Assembly: GCF_000010805.1 (NCBI RefSeq)
Contig: NC_012522.1
Location: forward strand, 7,849,451-7,913,450
Direction of reading: 5' to 3'
DNA from: Rhodococcus opacus B4
GTDB taxonomy: Bacteria; Actinomycetota; Actinomycetes; Mycobacteriales; Mycobacteriaceae
Length of the DNA: 64,000 bases
Made by a program: the position numbers and the translations under genes. The first letter of the stretch is position 1. Each line of letters begins with the position of its first letter. Under the pieces are notes generated by a model, which was not told the DNA's origin, made no database searches, and saw only the letters and a list, made by a program, of their open reading frames with translations. Below are positions 1 to 9,226 of this stretch, piece after piece.

Positions 1-328
1 GCAAATATGCGCAGGGGTCTGCAAAATACATCATTGATCTTTTACCGCAATATCTTCCACCATATATAGAGAACAGATCGCGCGAGTGATTCGCTCTGAC
101 CACAAGACCACTCGCTCGGACCATAGACCACTAACGGTAAGTGCCTTGAAGCGAGAAGTGCCGCCCTCCGAGGTAATGGTGGATGAGCCCGATAGAGAGG
201 ACATCACGTGCCGACCGTGGCATTGACCCAATCCAACTTCGACGACACCATTGCGTCGAATGATATCGTCCTGATTGATTTCTGGGCCTCGTGGTGCGGA
301 CCGTGTCGAGCGTTCGCGCCGACGTTCG

Positions 329-1790
329 GGTAAGTCCCAGGGAGTGGTGGGAATCGGCTGAGGGCGTCCGGCCAGGTCCGCGGCGTGTCGCTCCCTCGCC
401 GAAGGTGGGCCATCGCGTAGTGATCAACGAGTTACCGACCAAAGTGACTCACAGAAAGTATCCACGCGATGACCCACGACCATTCTGCACTGCTCGCCCA
501 ACTCGACGCACTCACCGGCGCCGACAGCGCCAGCGTGTTCGCCGAACTGATCCGCACCGGCCTGCAGGCCTTGATCGAAGCCGAAGCCACCGAGAAGCTC
601 GGCGCCGGCCGCTACGAACGCACCGCTACCCGCACCACCCATCGCAACGGCCACCGCACCAAGACCGTCTCCACGACCAGCGGCGATGTCGAGGTCAAGA
701 TCCCCAAGCTACGGTCCGGGTCGTTCTTTCCGTCCTTGCTGGAACGGCGTCGGCGGATCGACAAAGCCCTGTATGCGGTGGTGATGGAGGCGTATGTGCA
801 CGGCGTATCGACTCGCAGCGTCGATGACCTGGTCGGCGCGTTGGGAGTCGGGTCAGGGATCTCGAAATCGGAGGTGTCGCGGATCTGTGCCGGTCTGGAC
901 GGCGAGATAGCCCGGTTCCGAGAGCGCACGCTGACGCACACGAGTTTTCCGTACGTGTTCCTCGACGCCACCTTCTGCAAGGTCCGGGTCGGTGCGCACG
1001 TGGTGTCCCAGGCGCTGGTGGTCGCGACCGGGGTGTCCATCGACGGCACCCGCGAGGTCCTGGGCACCGCGGTCGGCGACAGTGAATCCTACGAGTTCTG
1101 GCGCGAGTTCCTCACCAGCCTCAAAGACCGTGGTCTGTCGGGGGTGCATCTGGTGATCTCTGATGCGCACAGCGGTCTCAAAGCTGCTGTGATGCAGCAG
1201 TTCGCGGGATCATCGTGGCAGAGGTGTCGGGTTCATTTCATGCGCAACATCCGATCGGCAGTGGCGGCCAAGCATGTGCCGCCGGTGATGGCGGCGGTCA
1301 AGACGATCTTCGCGCACACCGATCCGGTGGAGGTCGCCGCGCAGTGGGACCAAGTCACCGATACCTTCGCCGGGTCGTTCCCGAAGGTTGCGGCGTTGAT
1401 GGAAGCAGCCAAACACGATGTGCTGGCCTTCACCGCGTTTCCGAAGGCGCATTGGCAAAAAATCTGGTCCAACAATCCAATTGAGCGGTTGAACAAGGAA
1501 ATCAAGCGTCGAGCCGATGTCGTGGAGATCTTCCCGAATCCGGCCGCGTTCTTGCGGTTGGCAACCGCGGTGGTGATCGAGCAGCACGACGAGTGGCAAG
1601 TGACCCGCCGCTACGTCTCCGACGTGAGCATGGACGAGCTCCGTGCGGTGATCGCCGCGAAGGGACACGCTACCGAGCCGGCGTTGTCGTTGACCGGCTC
1701 GAGTGGAACAGCCTAGTATTCACCGCGACTCGTTGATCACCGCGCATGCCGCGAGCCGATCCGAAGTCCACCACTCCACGGGGCACTATC
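329..1790 (+). mobile_element. IS256-family insertion sequence
   Basis: The element lies between two copies of CGACGTTCG (320-328 and 1791-1799), a 9-bp target duplication of the size IS256-family elements make. The ends form imperfect inverted repeats: the left begins GGTAAGTCCCAGGGAGTGG and the complement of the right end begins GATAGTGCCCCGTGGAGTGG. It carries one transposase gene and is about 1.46 kb. The intact gene, clear repeats and undecayed target duplication point to a fairly recent insertion. Confidence 0.88.
469..1716 (+). CDS. IS256-family (Mutator-type) transposase
   Basis: This 415-residue DDE transposase catalyses movement of the surrounding element. Visible family features are the N-terminal segment RNGHRTKTVSTTSGDVEVKIP, the first catalytic aspartate in FLDATFCKVRVG (about residue 165), the second in ISDAHSGLKAA (about 230), the RCRVHFMRN motif and the last acidic residue in SNNPIERLNKEIKRR (about 345). 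Length and motif order match intact family members, so the enzyme is probably active. It is the only gene in the element. Confidence 0.95.
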   Translation: MTHDHSALLAQLDALTGADSASVFAELIRTGLQALIEAEATEKLGAGRYERTATRTTHRNGHRTKTVSTTSGDVEVKIPKLRSGSFFPSLLERRRRIDKALYAVVMEAYVHGVSTRSVDDLVGALGVGSGISKSEVSRICAGLDGEIARFRERTLTHTSFPYVFLDATFCKVRVGAHVVSQALVVATGVSIDGTREVLGTAVGDSESYEFWREFLTSLKDRGLSGVHLVISDAHSGLKAAVMQQFAGSSWQRCRVHFMRNIRSAVAAKHVPPVMAAVKTIFAHTDPVEVAAQWDQVTDTFAGSFPKVAALMEAAKHDVLAFTAFPKAHWQKIWSNNPIERLNKEIKRRADVVEIFPNPAAFLRLATAVVIEQHDEWQVTRRYVSDVSMDELRAVIAAKGHATEPALSLTGSSGTA

Positions 1791-2086
1791 CGACGTTCGA
1801 AGGCGCATCCGACAGGCACGACAATGTCGTATTTGGCAAAGTCGACACGGAGGCCGAGCAACAACTGGCTGCGGTGGCACGAATAACCTCCATCCCGACC
1901 GTCGTGGCCTTCCACAAGGGCGCGCTGGTGTACTCGCAGTCCGGTGTGCTCCCCAAGGCGGCTCTCGACAGTCTTGTCTGGCGGATCAAGGAATTGGACA
2001 GCGCGCCGACCGCCCGCACTCATTGACATCGACCCAGCACATTGTCGGCGTGCACAGCGCTGCCGACCATCATCTAGGACTCAGCA

Positions 2087-2452
2087 ATGAACGTCTCTTC
2101 CCCTGGACTCTCAGTGGTCTCGGTCCCTCGCGACACAGGAACGGACCACCGGGACGACCGTGTGTTCGCCCAGGTACAGCGCTATCGGCGTGAACGCAGG
2201 CGGAGATTGCAAAAAGCTGCGCCCACCTCATCGCGCCAGTACTCGCGCGATGAGGTTAACGAGATCGTGCGGTTCGCCGAAGTATGGGGTCCATATGGAG
2301 GCCCGCCGACAGAAGAGGTGTTCGTTCGGTTCGGCCTGTCTATGTCACAGTTCTTCGACCGGCTCCGGGACACCGTGGCGATGGGAATATGCGACGCGCA
2401 GACCACATACAGACTCGACGCCTGGTATCCGCTCGCGCGGTCGATTGGCTGA
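2087..2452 (+). CDS. Small DUF3263-like protein
   Basis: The product has 121 residues. Its N-terminus is basic and probably disordered. The C-terminal half (about residues 55-95) has the aromatic-rich helix FAEVWGPYGGPPTEEVFVRF followed by a helix containing SMSQFFDRLRD. This resembles the actinobacterial DUF3263 family, in which a WW-x-Y helix precedes a segment resembling a winged-helix recognition helix. A related protein lies at 40894-41190. The gene starts 60 bp after the broken thioredoxin gene with AGGA 7 nt before ATG, so the two may have been cotranscribed. Function is unknown; DNA binding is inference from the family fold. Confidence 0.6.
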   Translation: MNVSSPGLSVVSVPRDTGTDHRDDRVFAQVQRYRRERRRRLQKAAPTSSRQYSRDEVNEIVRFAEVWGPYGGPPTEEVFVRFGLSMSQFFDRLRDTVAMGICDAQTTYRLDAWYPLARSIG

Positions 2453-3289
2453 TCCCTTGTCAGCGAGCAAGTTGGGACTGCTTGATCGAGTGTCCTTCTG
2501 AGATGGATGACATCCACCGAGGAGCTGATACCCAGGCCACGGTGTTCGGCAGCGCGGTGCTGATGCCTCGGCATTGGTGCGATTGAGGGGTAGCGCTGTG
2601 AACTTACTCGACTGACTCGGTTATCGGAGGCGACTCGGCGGCAGTTAGTGGCTTGTACCAGAACTCTTCTGACGGTCAGCTTGATTCAGGATGCGCAATC
2701 AGAACCTCCGTTCATAAGGTATCCGGTGCTAAGCCACGTCGCAGCAGACCTAGGAGGTCTTCCAAATGCCGCTGCTGATCCTTCATGCTGTGATCGCGTG
2801 TGCCAGTCTGTTTACACGCCATGCCACCGAGTCGATCCAACGAATCCTTACGAATATCACCGTCGCACGAGCCGATGCGAGATGGTTAGTCATGGCGGCG
2901 AGCGCACAACACGAGCCATCCAGCAATCGATCGTTCCAAGACGAACTGCGCGACCTTTAGGCAGCCGTGGCAGGTCGGAGGGTGGCGTCGGTGTCTCGAG
3001 GTCTGGACGAGGTGGTGACCCGACTGCTCGACAGTTATGATCGGGACACCATTGTCGGCCGCCGCGGCCAAGCGATCGTGCTGCTGGCGCCGTTGGGATT
3101 ACGCGGCGCGGTGGCGGGTCGGCGATGGCGACGGGCGCAAGGTGCGGATTTCCGCCCGAGGTGTCGTGCTCAGAACGCGATCGCTCAAGTTCATGCTCTC
3201 GGGTCCGGAATTATCAGGGGCCCTCGATACTGCCAACTCAGGCGGCCAACAGCGCCCGGTACTGCGATCTCTAGATCGAGTTGCCGCTT
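2453..3289. other. Stretch without a recognisable gene
   Basis: No frame here gives a recognisable protein or convincing ribosome site. Short open stretches on both strands have the biased composition expected of chance frames in GC-rich DNA. The stretch leads into relics of a MarR gene and a transposase, so it is probably decayed sequence. Confidence 0.5.
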
Positions 3290-3480
3290 GAGTTGCCGCT
3301 TGAAGGGGTGCAGCTGTGTCGACTCTATGAGTGCGCGAAGAGATATCGGGGCGGCTCTATGTGTTGTTCGACCGCGTGTTTTGTAGTCACCACGAGTGAC
3401 TGGCGACGATTTCGCGGGATTCGTGCGTCGAGTTCCCAATCCCTGCATTTCCAGGCGATCGACGGTTGAGCTGGACCCGA
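3290..3480 (-). pseudogene. MarR-family relic, C-terminal piece
   Basis: Read on the minus strand, this piece contains SSSTVDRLEMQGLGTRRTNP and, after a degenerate stretch, SLRALIESTQL. Both match the MarR regulator at 10488-10982 (SSTVDRLEAQGLTIRHTNP and SLHTLIESTQL). There is no start codon or N-terminal half on this strand. The N-terminal half is found nearby on the opposite strand, so the gene has been rearranged as well as decayed. Confidence 0.65.
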
Positions 3481-3540
3481 ACCGATTCGGCGACTTGCCA
3501 CAGAGAGGTGCCACTCTGCTGGGCGCAGCCCGCTGCTGAC

Positions 3541-3765
3541 TCCGACGCACTTGCTCGACATCAACGCTCGGCCGGGACTCGAACACCGAAAACTGAGCAA
3601 GGCGATCGATTCTGCGCTCCGCCAGCACGACCTGACCCCCCCAAGTCCGAAATCTTCGACGCACCGGTTTTCGCGAAACCCCGATATCGTCGGTCTCCGT
3701 TGTTGCGCAGCAACATCGTCGCTGGACGACAACAGCCTATGCCGGTCGACGTCGCCGGAGGACGC
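3541..3765 (+). pseudogene. MarR-family relic, N-terminal piece, inverted
   Basis: On the plus strand the piece encodes LLDINARPGLEHRKLSKAID, nearly identical to the N-terminus of the MarR protein at 10488-10982. The nucleotide similarity continues through the region corresponding to the recognition helix but is broken by indels. It points toward higher coordinates, whereas the matching C-terminal piece at 3290-3480 points the other way. An inversion with one end near the sequence for STVDRLE explains this best. Confidence 0.65.
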
Positions 3766-3784
3766 CCCGATGGGGGCGGCGCGG

Positions 3785-3925
3785 TGCCACATTGCGCGGT
3801 CGTCCACCGGGACGCCGCCGCCTGTGGCCGTGCGGCGAACCGAGGGATCCAGCGGTTCGACGATCTCCCACAACGCATCCGGCACCAAACGCAGAGAAAA
3901 CTCATCTACCACGCGGGTCGCATCA
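3785..3925 (-). pseudogene. IS5-type transposase N-terminal fragment
   Basis: Minus-strand reading gives LVPDALWEIVEPLDP followed by TATGGGVPVDDRAM. This matches the start of IS5-family transposases, typically LVPDxLWxLxEPLLP with GGGRxxVDDRAV. The catalytic domain is absent and the frame runs into the MarR relic. It is a small dead fragment. Confidence 0.55.
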
Positions 3926-4206
3926 TGCACCACAAGTCGCTTCATCCACATGAGCACGCGCTACGTAACTCGACAAGTGCGGACTGGAGCAGGTCGTTGG
4001 CGGATTCTATTCTGCTGCGTTCTCGTCCGGATGGACCGAAGATTCCGCCGACGTTCAGTCGTTATAACTGCTCCTCTCATCCTCGCGACCTTCTACTCGA
4101 AAGTCATTGATTCCCTTTGGATTGGCCACGTGGTGCGGACGGGACGTGAGTGTCGCGTGGTCCAGAATTTGAGCGGGCCTGGCACACACGTCCTGCGCGG
4201 GGAGTT

Positions 4207-5718
4207 TTAGAGGCGTAGGTCTGTCCACACGGTCCTGGTCTCGAGGAAGTATTCGAGGTTTTGGCGGCCCATATCTCGTCCGTAGCCGGACTTCTTGAAG
4301 CCGCCGAAGGGTGCTGCTGCATCGCTTTGGCCGTAGGTGTTGATGTAGACGCTTCCGACTCGAAGGAGATTCGACAGTCGATTCGCCTTGGCAATGTCGC
4401 GCGTCCAGATTCCTGCGGCGAGACCATACTCGCTGTCATTTGCGCGCCGTGCGACCTCGTCGAGTTCGTCGAAGGGGAGTACGACGAGGACCGGTCCGAA
4501 AACTTCCTCGCGGACGATGGCATCGTCGTCGTTGACGTCGGTGAGTACGGTTGGTTCGAGAAAGATTCCGTCGTGGTCAGTGTGAGGGTTCCCGCCGACG
4601 ACGGTGCGTGCGCCATCGGACGCTGCGCGATCCAGGTAGTTGCACACCGTCGTCATTTGGCTCTTCGAGATGAGCGGCCCCATCTGGGTGTCCTCATCGA
4701 GTTGGTGACCGACGACGATGGTCTTGGTATGTTCCTTGAGGCGGGCGAGCACGGTGTCCAGGATCGGACGTTCGACGTACAACCGTGACCCAGCGCTGCA
4801 CATTTGCCCGGTATTGGAGAAGATCGCGGCCGCGGCGCCTTCGATTGCGTGATCGAGGTTGGCATCGGCGAAGATGATGTTGGCGCTCTTGCCTCCGAGT
4901 TCGAGGGTGACGCGCTTGATGCCTGTCGCGGCACGGCGGGCGATTTCTTCGCCTACCCGCGTCGACCCAGTAAACGAAATCTTTTCGACCTCTGGATGTT
5001 CGACCAGGACGGGCCCGAGTTCCGACCCGGATCCAGGAAGGATGTTTACAACCCCTGGAGGGAACCCGGCGTCGGAGATCAGTTCGGCTAGACGTAGTAC
5101 GGACAGTGAGGTCTGCTCTGCCGGTTTGAGGACGGTGGTGCATCCGGCGGCCAGTGCGGGCGCAAGTTTCCAGCAGGCGATCAATATGGGGTAGTTCCAC
5201 GGGACGATGAGGGCTGCGACACCGACCGGTGTACGTTCGGTGCGGCACATCATATCTGGTACGTCGACAGGGATTGTGGCGCCCTCGATCTTGTTGGTCC
5301 AGCCGGCAAAGTAGCGTACGTGGCGGATCGCGTATGCGACGTCGAAGTCACGCGCCACCGCTAGTGGTTTGCCACTGTCTAGCGCCTCGATATGCGCGAG
5401 CTCCTCTTGGTGCTCTTCCATCAGATCGGCGAGTGCGAACAGTAATCGTGCCCTGCTCGCCGCGCTCATCACTCGCCACGGTGCGTCTGGTTCGAAGGCT
5501 GCCACGGCGGCTGCAACCGCCCTATGGGCGTCCTGTTTCCCGCCTACTGCAAACGTCGCGATCTGCTCACCTGAGCCGGGGTCGAGGCTGACGGACATGC
5601 CCCCATCTCGCGGTGTAGTCCATTCGCCGTTGATGAAGAGCTGGTGATCGCGGCCGAGGAACTCCGCGGCGTCGGGGTGCACCGGAATGCGGGTCCGTGA
5701 GGGAACTTCGGTGGTCAT
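4207..5718 (-). CDS. NAD(P)-dependent aldehyde dehydrogenase, probably for aminoaldehydes
   Basis: The 503-residue protein is full length for the ALDH superfamily. It shows VPWNYPILIACWKLAPALAA (cofactor region), the SFTGSTRVGEEIA turn, the general base in TLELGGKSANI (about residue 270) and the nucleophile in NTGQMCSAGSRLYV (about 305). It would oxidise an aldehyde to the acid. It ends a leftward run behind a class III aminotransferase and an amine-type permease, so 4-aminobutyraldehyde or a related aminoaldehyde from polyamine breakdown is the likely substrate; betaine aldehyde is an alternative. GAAAGG lies upstream of the ATG and 43 bp separate it from the aminotransferase. Substrate is inference. 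Confidence 0.88.
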   Translation of the reverse strand: MTTEVPSRTRIPVHPDAAEFLGRDHQLFINGEWTTPRDGGMSVSLDPGSGEQIATFAVGGKQDAHRAVAAAVAAFEPDAPWRVMSAASRARLLFALADLMEEHQEELAHIEALDSGKPLAVARDFDVAYAIRHVRYFAGWTNKIEGATIPVDVPDMMCRTERTPVGVAALIVPWNYPILIACWKLAPALAAGCTTVLKPAEQTSLSVLRLAELISDAGFPPGVVNILPGSGSELGPVLVEHPEVEKISFTGSTRVGEEIARRAATGIKRVTLELGGKSANIIFADANLDHAIEGAAAAIFSNTGQMCSAGSRLYVERPILDTVLARLKEHTKTIVVGHQLDEDTQMGPLISKSQMTTVCNYLDRAASDGARTVVGGNPHTDHDGIFLEPTVLTDVNDDDAIVREEVFGPVLVVLPFDELDEVARRANDSEYGLAAGIWTRDIAKANRLSNLLRVGSVYINTYGQSDAAAPFGGFKKSGYGRDMGRQNLEYFLETRTVWTDLRL

Positions 5719-5761
5719 CTTTTGTACCTTTCGTGCAGGTGTGGTGGAGCTACGACGAGCA

Positions 5762-7192
5762 TCAAGCGGTGAGCCCGTCGATGTTGCTCATCGCGTCGAG
5801 TACGGTGCGAACGTGGTCGACGAGGAAGTTGATGTCGTCGGTATCGAAGACCAGCGGCGGCGAGAACTGGATCAGGGGTGTTCCTTCGTGGTCGACTGCT
5901 GCTCGGCAGAGGATGCCGGCATCGACCAGCGCGGGGTTGAGGTGTTGAGCGACGAAGTCATTCGATGAAATCGTGCTGCGCCAGGCCCTTGCGTTCTTGT
6001 CGGTTACCAATTCCAGCGAGTAATGAAATCCGTCGCCGCGAAGGTCGCCGACGAGCGGGTGTTCGAGCAGCTCGGACAAACGTGCCCGGAAGTACGGTTC
6101 GGTGCGGCGGACATGTCCGAGGATGTCTTCGCGCTCCATGATGGCGATGTTGGCTAGTCCCGCCGCGCACGCCGCCGGGTGGCCTCCGAAGGTCAAGCCG
6201 TGGAGATACATGCCCTGCGGACCTGACAGAACGGTATCGATCACTGCGCTCGTCGTGATCATCCCACCCAGAGGAACGTGGCCCGAGGACACGCCCTTCG
6301 CGAAGGTAATGATATCTGGTTCCATTCCGTAACGGGTGGACCCGAACCACTCGCCGAGGCGGCCGAATCCGCAGATCACCTCGTCGGCCACAAGCAGGAT
6401 GCCGTGGCGGTCGCAGATCTCGCGTACGCCAGCGCAATAGCCTTCCGGAGGGGTGAGCGAGCCGCCCGCGTTCTGGAGGGGTTCGAGGAAGATGCCGGCG
6501 ACGGTATCGGGGCCTTCTTGGACGATGAGTGCTTCCAGTTCCTGCAGCAGCAAAGCAGTGAACTGTTCCTCGGTTTCGCCGAAGGGACGCTTGTAGCGTT
6601 TGGTGTTGGAGATGTGTCGGGTTCCGTGCATGAGCGGCTCGAAGACCTTTTTGAAGTTTGTCATGCCGTTGAGGGAGAGCGCCGCGTACGAGGTTCCGTG
6701 GTACGACACACGCCTGGCAATGAACTTCATCCGGGAATGCTCTCCCCGGGCCTGGTGGTACTGGCGAATAAGCTTGACAGCGGCCTCGTTCGATTCGGAG
6801 CCACCGGAAGTGAGGAAGACGCGGTCCAGGCCGGCGGGGGCGAGTTCCGCGATCTTTGCGGCTAGGAGGATCGACGGGGGCTGCGCGTACCCCCAGTTCG
6901 AGAAATAGGGCAGTGTGGCCATCTGCTGTTGTACAGCGTGACCGATCTCCGCTCCGTACCCGTATCCGACGTTTACACAGAACAGGCCGGCGAGTGCATC
7001 GAGGTAGCGCTTGCCGGTGGAATCGGTCAACCAGCATCCATCACCTGACACCATGACTCGCGGGGGCGCCTCGTTGTAGGCGCCAGCGCCGGTGAAGTGC
7101 ATGATGAGGTGCTGTTGGGCGAGCTCTTGCAGATCAACCGACGAATCGGCATCCAGTCCTGGATTGAGATCGTTGAGCGGGGAGATGGTCAT
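5762..7192 (-). CDS. Class III PLP aminotransferase, probable polyamine:pyruvate type
   Basis: This 476-residue enzyme has the class III features YLDALAGLFCVNVGYG near the N-terminus, FLTSGGSESNEAAVKLI in the PLP-phosphate region, LLVADEVICGFGRLGEWFGS with the PLP-contacting aspartate, and the Schiff-base lysine in FAKGVSSGHVPLGG (about residue 300). Enzymes with this layout move the terminal amino group of putrescine, cadaverine, beta-alanine or taurine to pyruvate. The neighbouring amine permease and aldehyde dehydrogenase favour a diamine, giving an aminoaldehyde for the next enzyme. AAAGGGAC before the ATG supports the start. Confidence 0.87.
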   Translation of the reverse strand: MTISPLNDLNPGLDADSSVDLQELAQQHLIMHFTGAGAYNEAPPRVMVSGDGCWLTDSTGKRYLDALAGLFCVNVGYGYGAEIGHAVQQQMATLPYFSNWGYAQPPSILLAAKIAELAPAGLDRVFLTSGGSESNEAAVKLIRQYHQARGEHSRMKFIARRVSYHGTSYAALSLNGMTNFKKVFEPLMHGTRHISNTKRYKRPFGETEEQFTALLLQELEALIVQEGPDTVAGIFLEPLQNAGGSLTPPEGYCAGVREICDRHGILLVADEVICGFGRLGEWFGSTRYGMEPDIITFAKGVSSGHVPLGGMITTSAVIDTVLSGPQGMYLHGLTFGGHPAACAAGLANIAIMEREDILGHVRRTEPYFRARLSELLEHPLVGDLRGDGFHYSLELVTDKNARAWRSTISSNDFVAQHLNPALVDAGILCRAAVDHEGTPLIQFSPPLVFDTDDINFLVDHVRTVLDAMSNIDGLTA

Positions 7193-7295
7193 TACTGTCC
7201 CTTTCGAGCGGATTTTTTCCAGATGCTTTGTGGGGGAGGTGTATCCCCCTGGTTTGCTTTCGATTATCAGAGTGGACGAGATCTGGTGGAGTGTG

Positions 7296-8714
7296 TCAGC
7301 GCGCGGCCTGGGCCGCTACCTCGATGTCGCCGTTTCCTTCGTGATCAGCCTTGTCCATCGACAGATCGGGGACCGGCCGGGAGAATCCCCGCGTGAGCGT
7401 GAGAAGATAGGCAACTCCCACAGCGAGCCAGGTCAGTCCGATTGCAAAGGTCGGGCCGCTCAGGCTGGTCCACAGGTAGGCGTTGAAGGCGACGCCGAGA
7501 CCGGGTACGAGGGCGTATCGGAGCAGGTCTCCCGGCGATCGTTTGCCCTTGTCGATTACATAGTGCTTGATGACGGCAAGATTCACGAAGGTGAAGGCCG
7601 CCAGGGCGCCGAAGCTGATCATCGACGACGCCTTCTCGAGGCTGATGAACAGCGCGGACAGGCCCAGCGCACCGACAATGATGTTCGGGACAACGGGAGT
7701 ACGGAAGCGGGGATGCAGATGTCCGAAGATCGGTTTTGGCAGTACGCCGTCACGCCCCATCGCAAACAGGATCCTGGACACGCTTGCCTGACTTGCCAAT
7801 GCAGAGGCGAAACAGCCGGCGACATAGGCGGCAGTGAAGAAACTATTGAGAAGGTCTCCACCGACATGCTTCATCACATCCACGGTTGCGACATCGACAC
7901 TGCTGAACAGGGTGTAATCCGGGAAGATGAGGTGTCCGATGTAGGACTCGAGAATGTACAGCGCACCGCCGAGAACCGTGCACAGCAGAATGGCGCGCGG
8001 AATCCGAACGGTCGGGTTCTTCGTTTCCTCTGAGAGTGTGGAGACTGCGTCGAAGCCGAGAAATGAGAGGGCCAGGATGGCGGCGCCGCCGAAGACTGCG
8101 GCGACATTCATCCCGGAGGAGAGAAATGGGGTGGTGAAAGAGTGCACGCCGCTCTCGCCCAGCTTGCGAACCGACAAGACGACGAAGACGGCAATGAAGA
8201 CGAACTGTGCCGCGATGAAGATGAAATTGACTCCTGCGATCACACGGATGCCGATGATATTGAGCAGCGTTGTGAGCAGGACGGATCCCACTATCCACAT
8301 CCACATCGGAATGCTGGGGAAGTAGTCGTGCATGTACAGGCCGATGACGAGGTAGCAGATCATCGGCAGGAAGATGTAGTCCAGCAGAAGCACCCAACCG
8401 ACGATGAATCCGACTGCCTTGCCGAATGCGCTCTTCGCGTAGGCGTAGGCGGAGCCTGCTCGGGGATGCGCCACGACCATGCGGCCGTAGCTGTATGCGG
8501 TCAACAGCATCGCGAGCGTTGTCACGATGTAAGCCGCTGGGAGATGTCCCTCGGTGGATGTCGTTACCACTCCGTACGTGGTCCATACGGTCAGTGGCAC
8601 CATGTAGGCCAATCCGAAGAAGACCAGGGAGGGCATCCCGAGAACTCTCTTCAACTCGGTTTCATGTTGGGGACCATGATCGCTGAGGTTGTGGGGTCCG
8701 GGTCGAACGGTCAT
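7296..8714 (-). CDS. APC-family permease, putrescine importer (PuuP)-like
   Basis: The protein is about 472 residues with roughly 12 hydrophobic segments. It opens with KRVLGMPSLVFFGLAYMVPL, a PuuP-like start of helix 1, and has an APC motif in HPRAGSAYAYAKSAFGKAVG. I chose the ATG at 8714 because AAGAAGG precedes it by about 7 nt; an in-frame start at 8762 adds 16 residues that look like leader. It should import a cationic amine across the membrane by proton coupling. It is first in the leftward set and lies directly downstream of the operator-like promoter at 8782-8809. Substrate is inference from family and neighbours. Confidence 0.82.
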   Translation of the reverse strand: MTVRPGPHNLSDHGPQHETELKRVLGMPSLVFFGLAYMVPLTVWTTYGVVTTSTEGHLPAAYIVTTLAMLLTAYSYGRMVVAHPRAGSAYAYAKSAFGKAVGFIVGWVLLLDYIFLPMICYLVIGLYMHDYFPSIPMWMWIVGSVLLTTLLNIIGIRVIAGVNFIFIAAQFVFIAVFVVLSVRKLGESGVHSFTTPFLSSGMNVAAVFGGAAILALSFLGFDAVSTLSEETKNPTVRIPRAILLCTVLGGALYILESYIGHLIFPDYTLFSSVDVATVDVMKHVGGDLLNSFFTAAYVAGCFASALASQASVSRILFAMGRDGVLPKPIFGHLHPRFRTPVVPNIIVGALGLSALFISLEKASSMISFGALAAFTFVNLAVIKHYVIDKGKRSPGDLLRYALVPGLGVAFNAYLWTSLSGPTFAIGLTWLAVGVAYLLTLTRGFSRPVPDLSMDKADHEGNGDIEVAAQAAR

Positions 8715-8781
8715 AGGAAACGCCTTCTTAACTCTCGGCGTGGTGCGTGTGACGGCAGCCACAGTCTGGCATGTGGGAAAT

Positions 8782-8809
8782 ATTCCTCTTTAGAGGAATG
8801 GAAGTCAAG
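8782..8809 (-). promoter_or_regulatory. Promoter with palindromic operator before the permease gene
   Basis: Read leftward there is TTGACT, a 17-nt spacer and GAATAT. The spacer overlaps a perfect palindrome, ATTCCTC-TTTA-GAGGAAT at 8782-8799. A palindrome between -35 and -10 is a classic repressor site. The divergent-side XRE-cupin regulator gene (9565-10167) is the likely source of the repressor. Confidence 0.55.
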
Positions 8810-8810
8810 G

Positions 8811-9190
8811 CCTTTGAGTCACAAAAACTTTCTGACCGCGCAGGCCGGACGCGGTGGATCCGGTTGTGTATGTCAAATAGTCTGCGGATCGCAGTGTTCC
8901 GTGATCGACGGGCACGATCGGGTGGCGAAAGTGCGGGCGTTGTGACGGTACGAGCTGAAGCCGGGTCGGAGCGATCTCGAATGGCGACCGGAAATGGCGA
9001 AACGTTAGAGGATGCGGTGCCCGACGGTCGGCGCGGATCAGGACCTCTGAGTGGGTCGAGGAGCGCGTTGAGACCGCGGTTTCGTATCTTGCGCGCCACA
9101 TCGTGCCGACTAGGGATGCGGTGTCGCCGTTGGGTGCTTCGCAACCCTTCCGTATCGAGTGTCGCTGGCGGAGCCTGGGATCGAACGATG
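8811..9190. other. Stretch between the two operator copies
   Basis: Open frames exist on both strands but none has a ribosome site or recognisable family, and both strands look like chance frames of GC-rich DNA. It may be a long leader if the promoter at 9191-9226 is used. A further 340 bp to the regulator stop at 9565 also shows nothing recognisable. Confidence 0.4.
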
Positions 9191-9226
9191 GGGAAGATAT
9201 TCCTCTTTAGTGGAGCCGACGTCAAG
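9191..9226 (-). promoter_or_regulatory. Second copy of the promoter/operator module
   Basis: This copy reads leftward as TTGACG, 17 nt, GAATAT. It shares about 30 of 38 positions with the module at 8775-8810, including the flanking GGGAA and GTCAAG blocks. Its palindrome is degraded on one arm (CTTTAGTGGA in place of CTTTAGAGGA). It would start a transcript about 470 nt upstream of the permease gene. Confidence 0.45.

Larger units (their letters stand above)
208..2026 (+). pseudogene. trxA: Thioredoxin gene split by an IS256-family element
   Basis: The 5' part (208-328) encodes a thioredoxin N-terminus with the redox motif WCGPC at about residues 30-34. The 3' part (1800-2026) encodes the rest of the fold, including the cis-proline segment TSIPTVVAF. 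The GTG start at 208 follows a GAGAGG ribosome site at 7 nt. If the insertion and one copy of the 9-bp duplication CGACGTTCG are removed, the two halves join in frame to give about 115 residues, a normal thioredoxin length. Neither half should work alone, because the first has the active site but lacks the second half of the fold. The call is firm; that the gene is functionally dead is inference. Confidence 0.9.
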
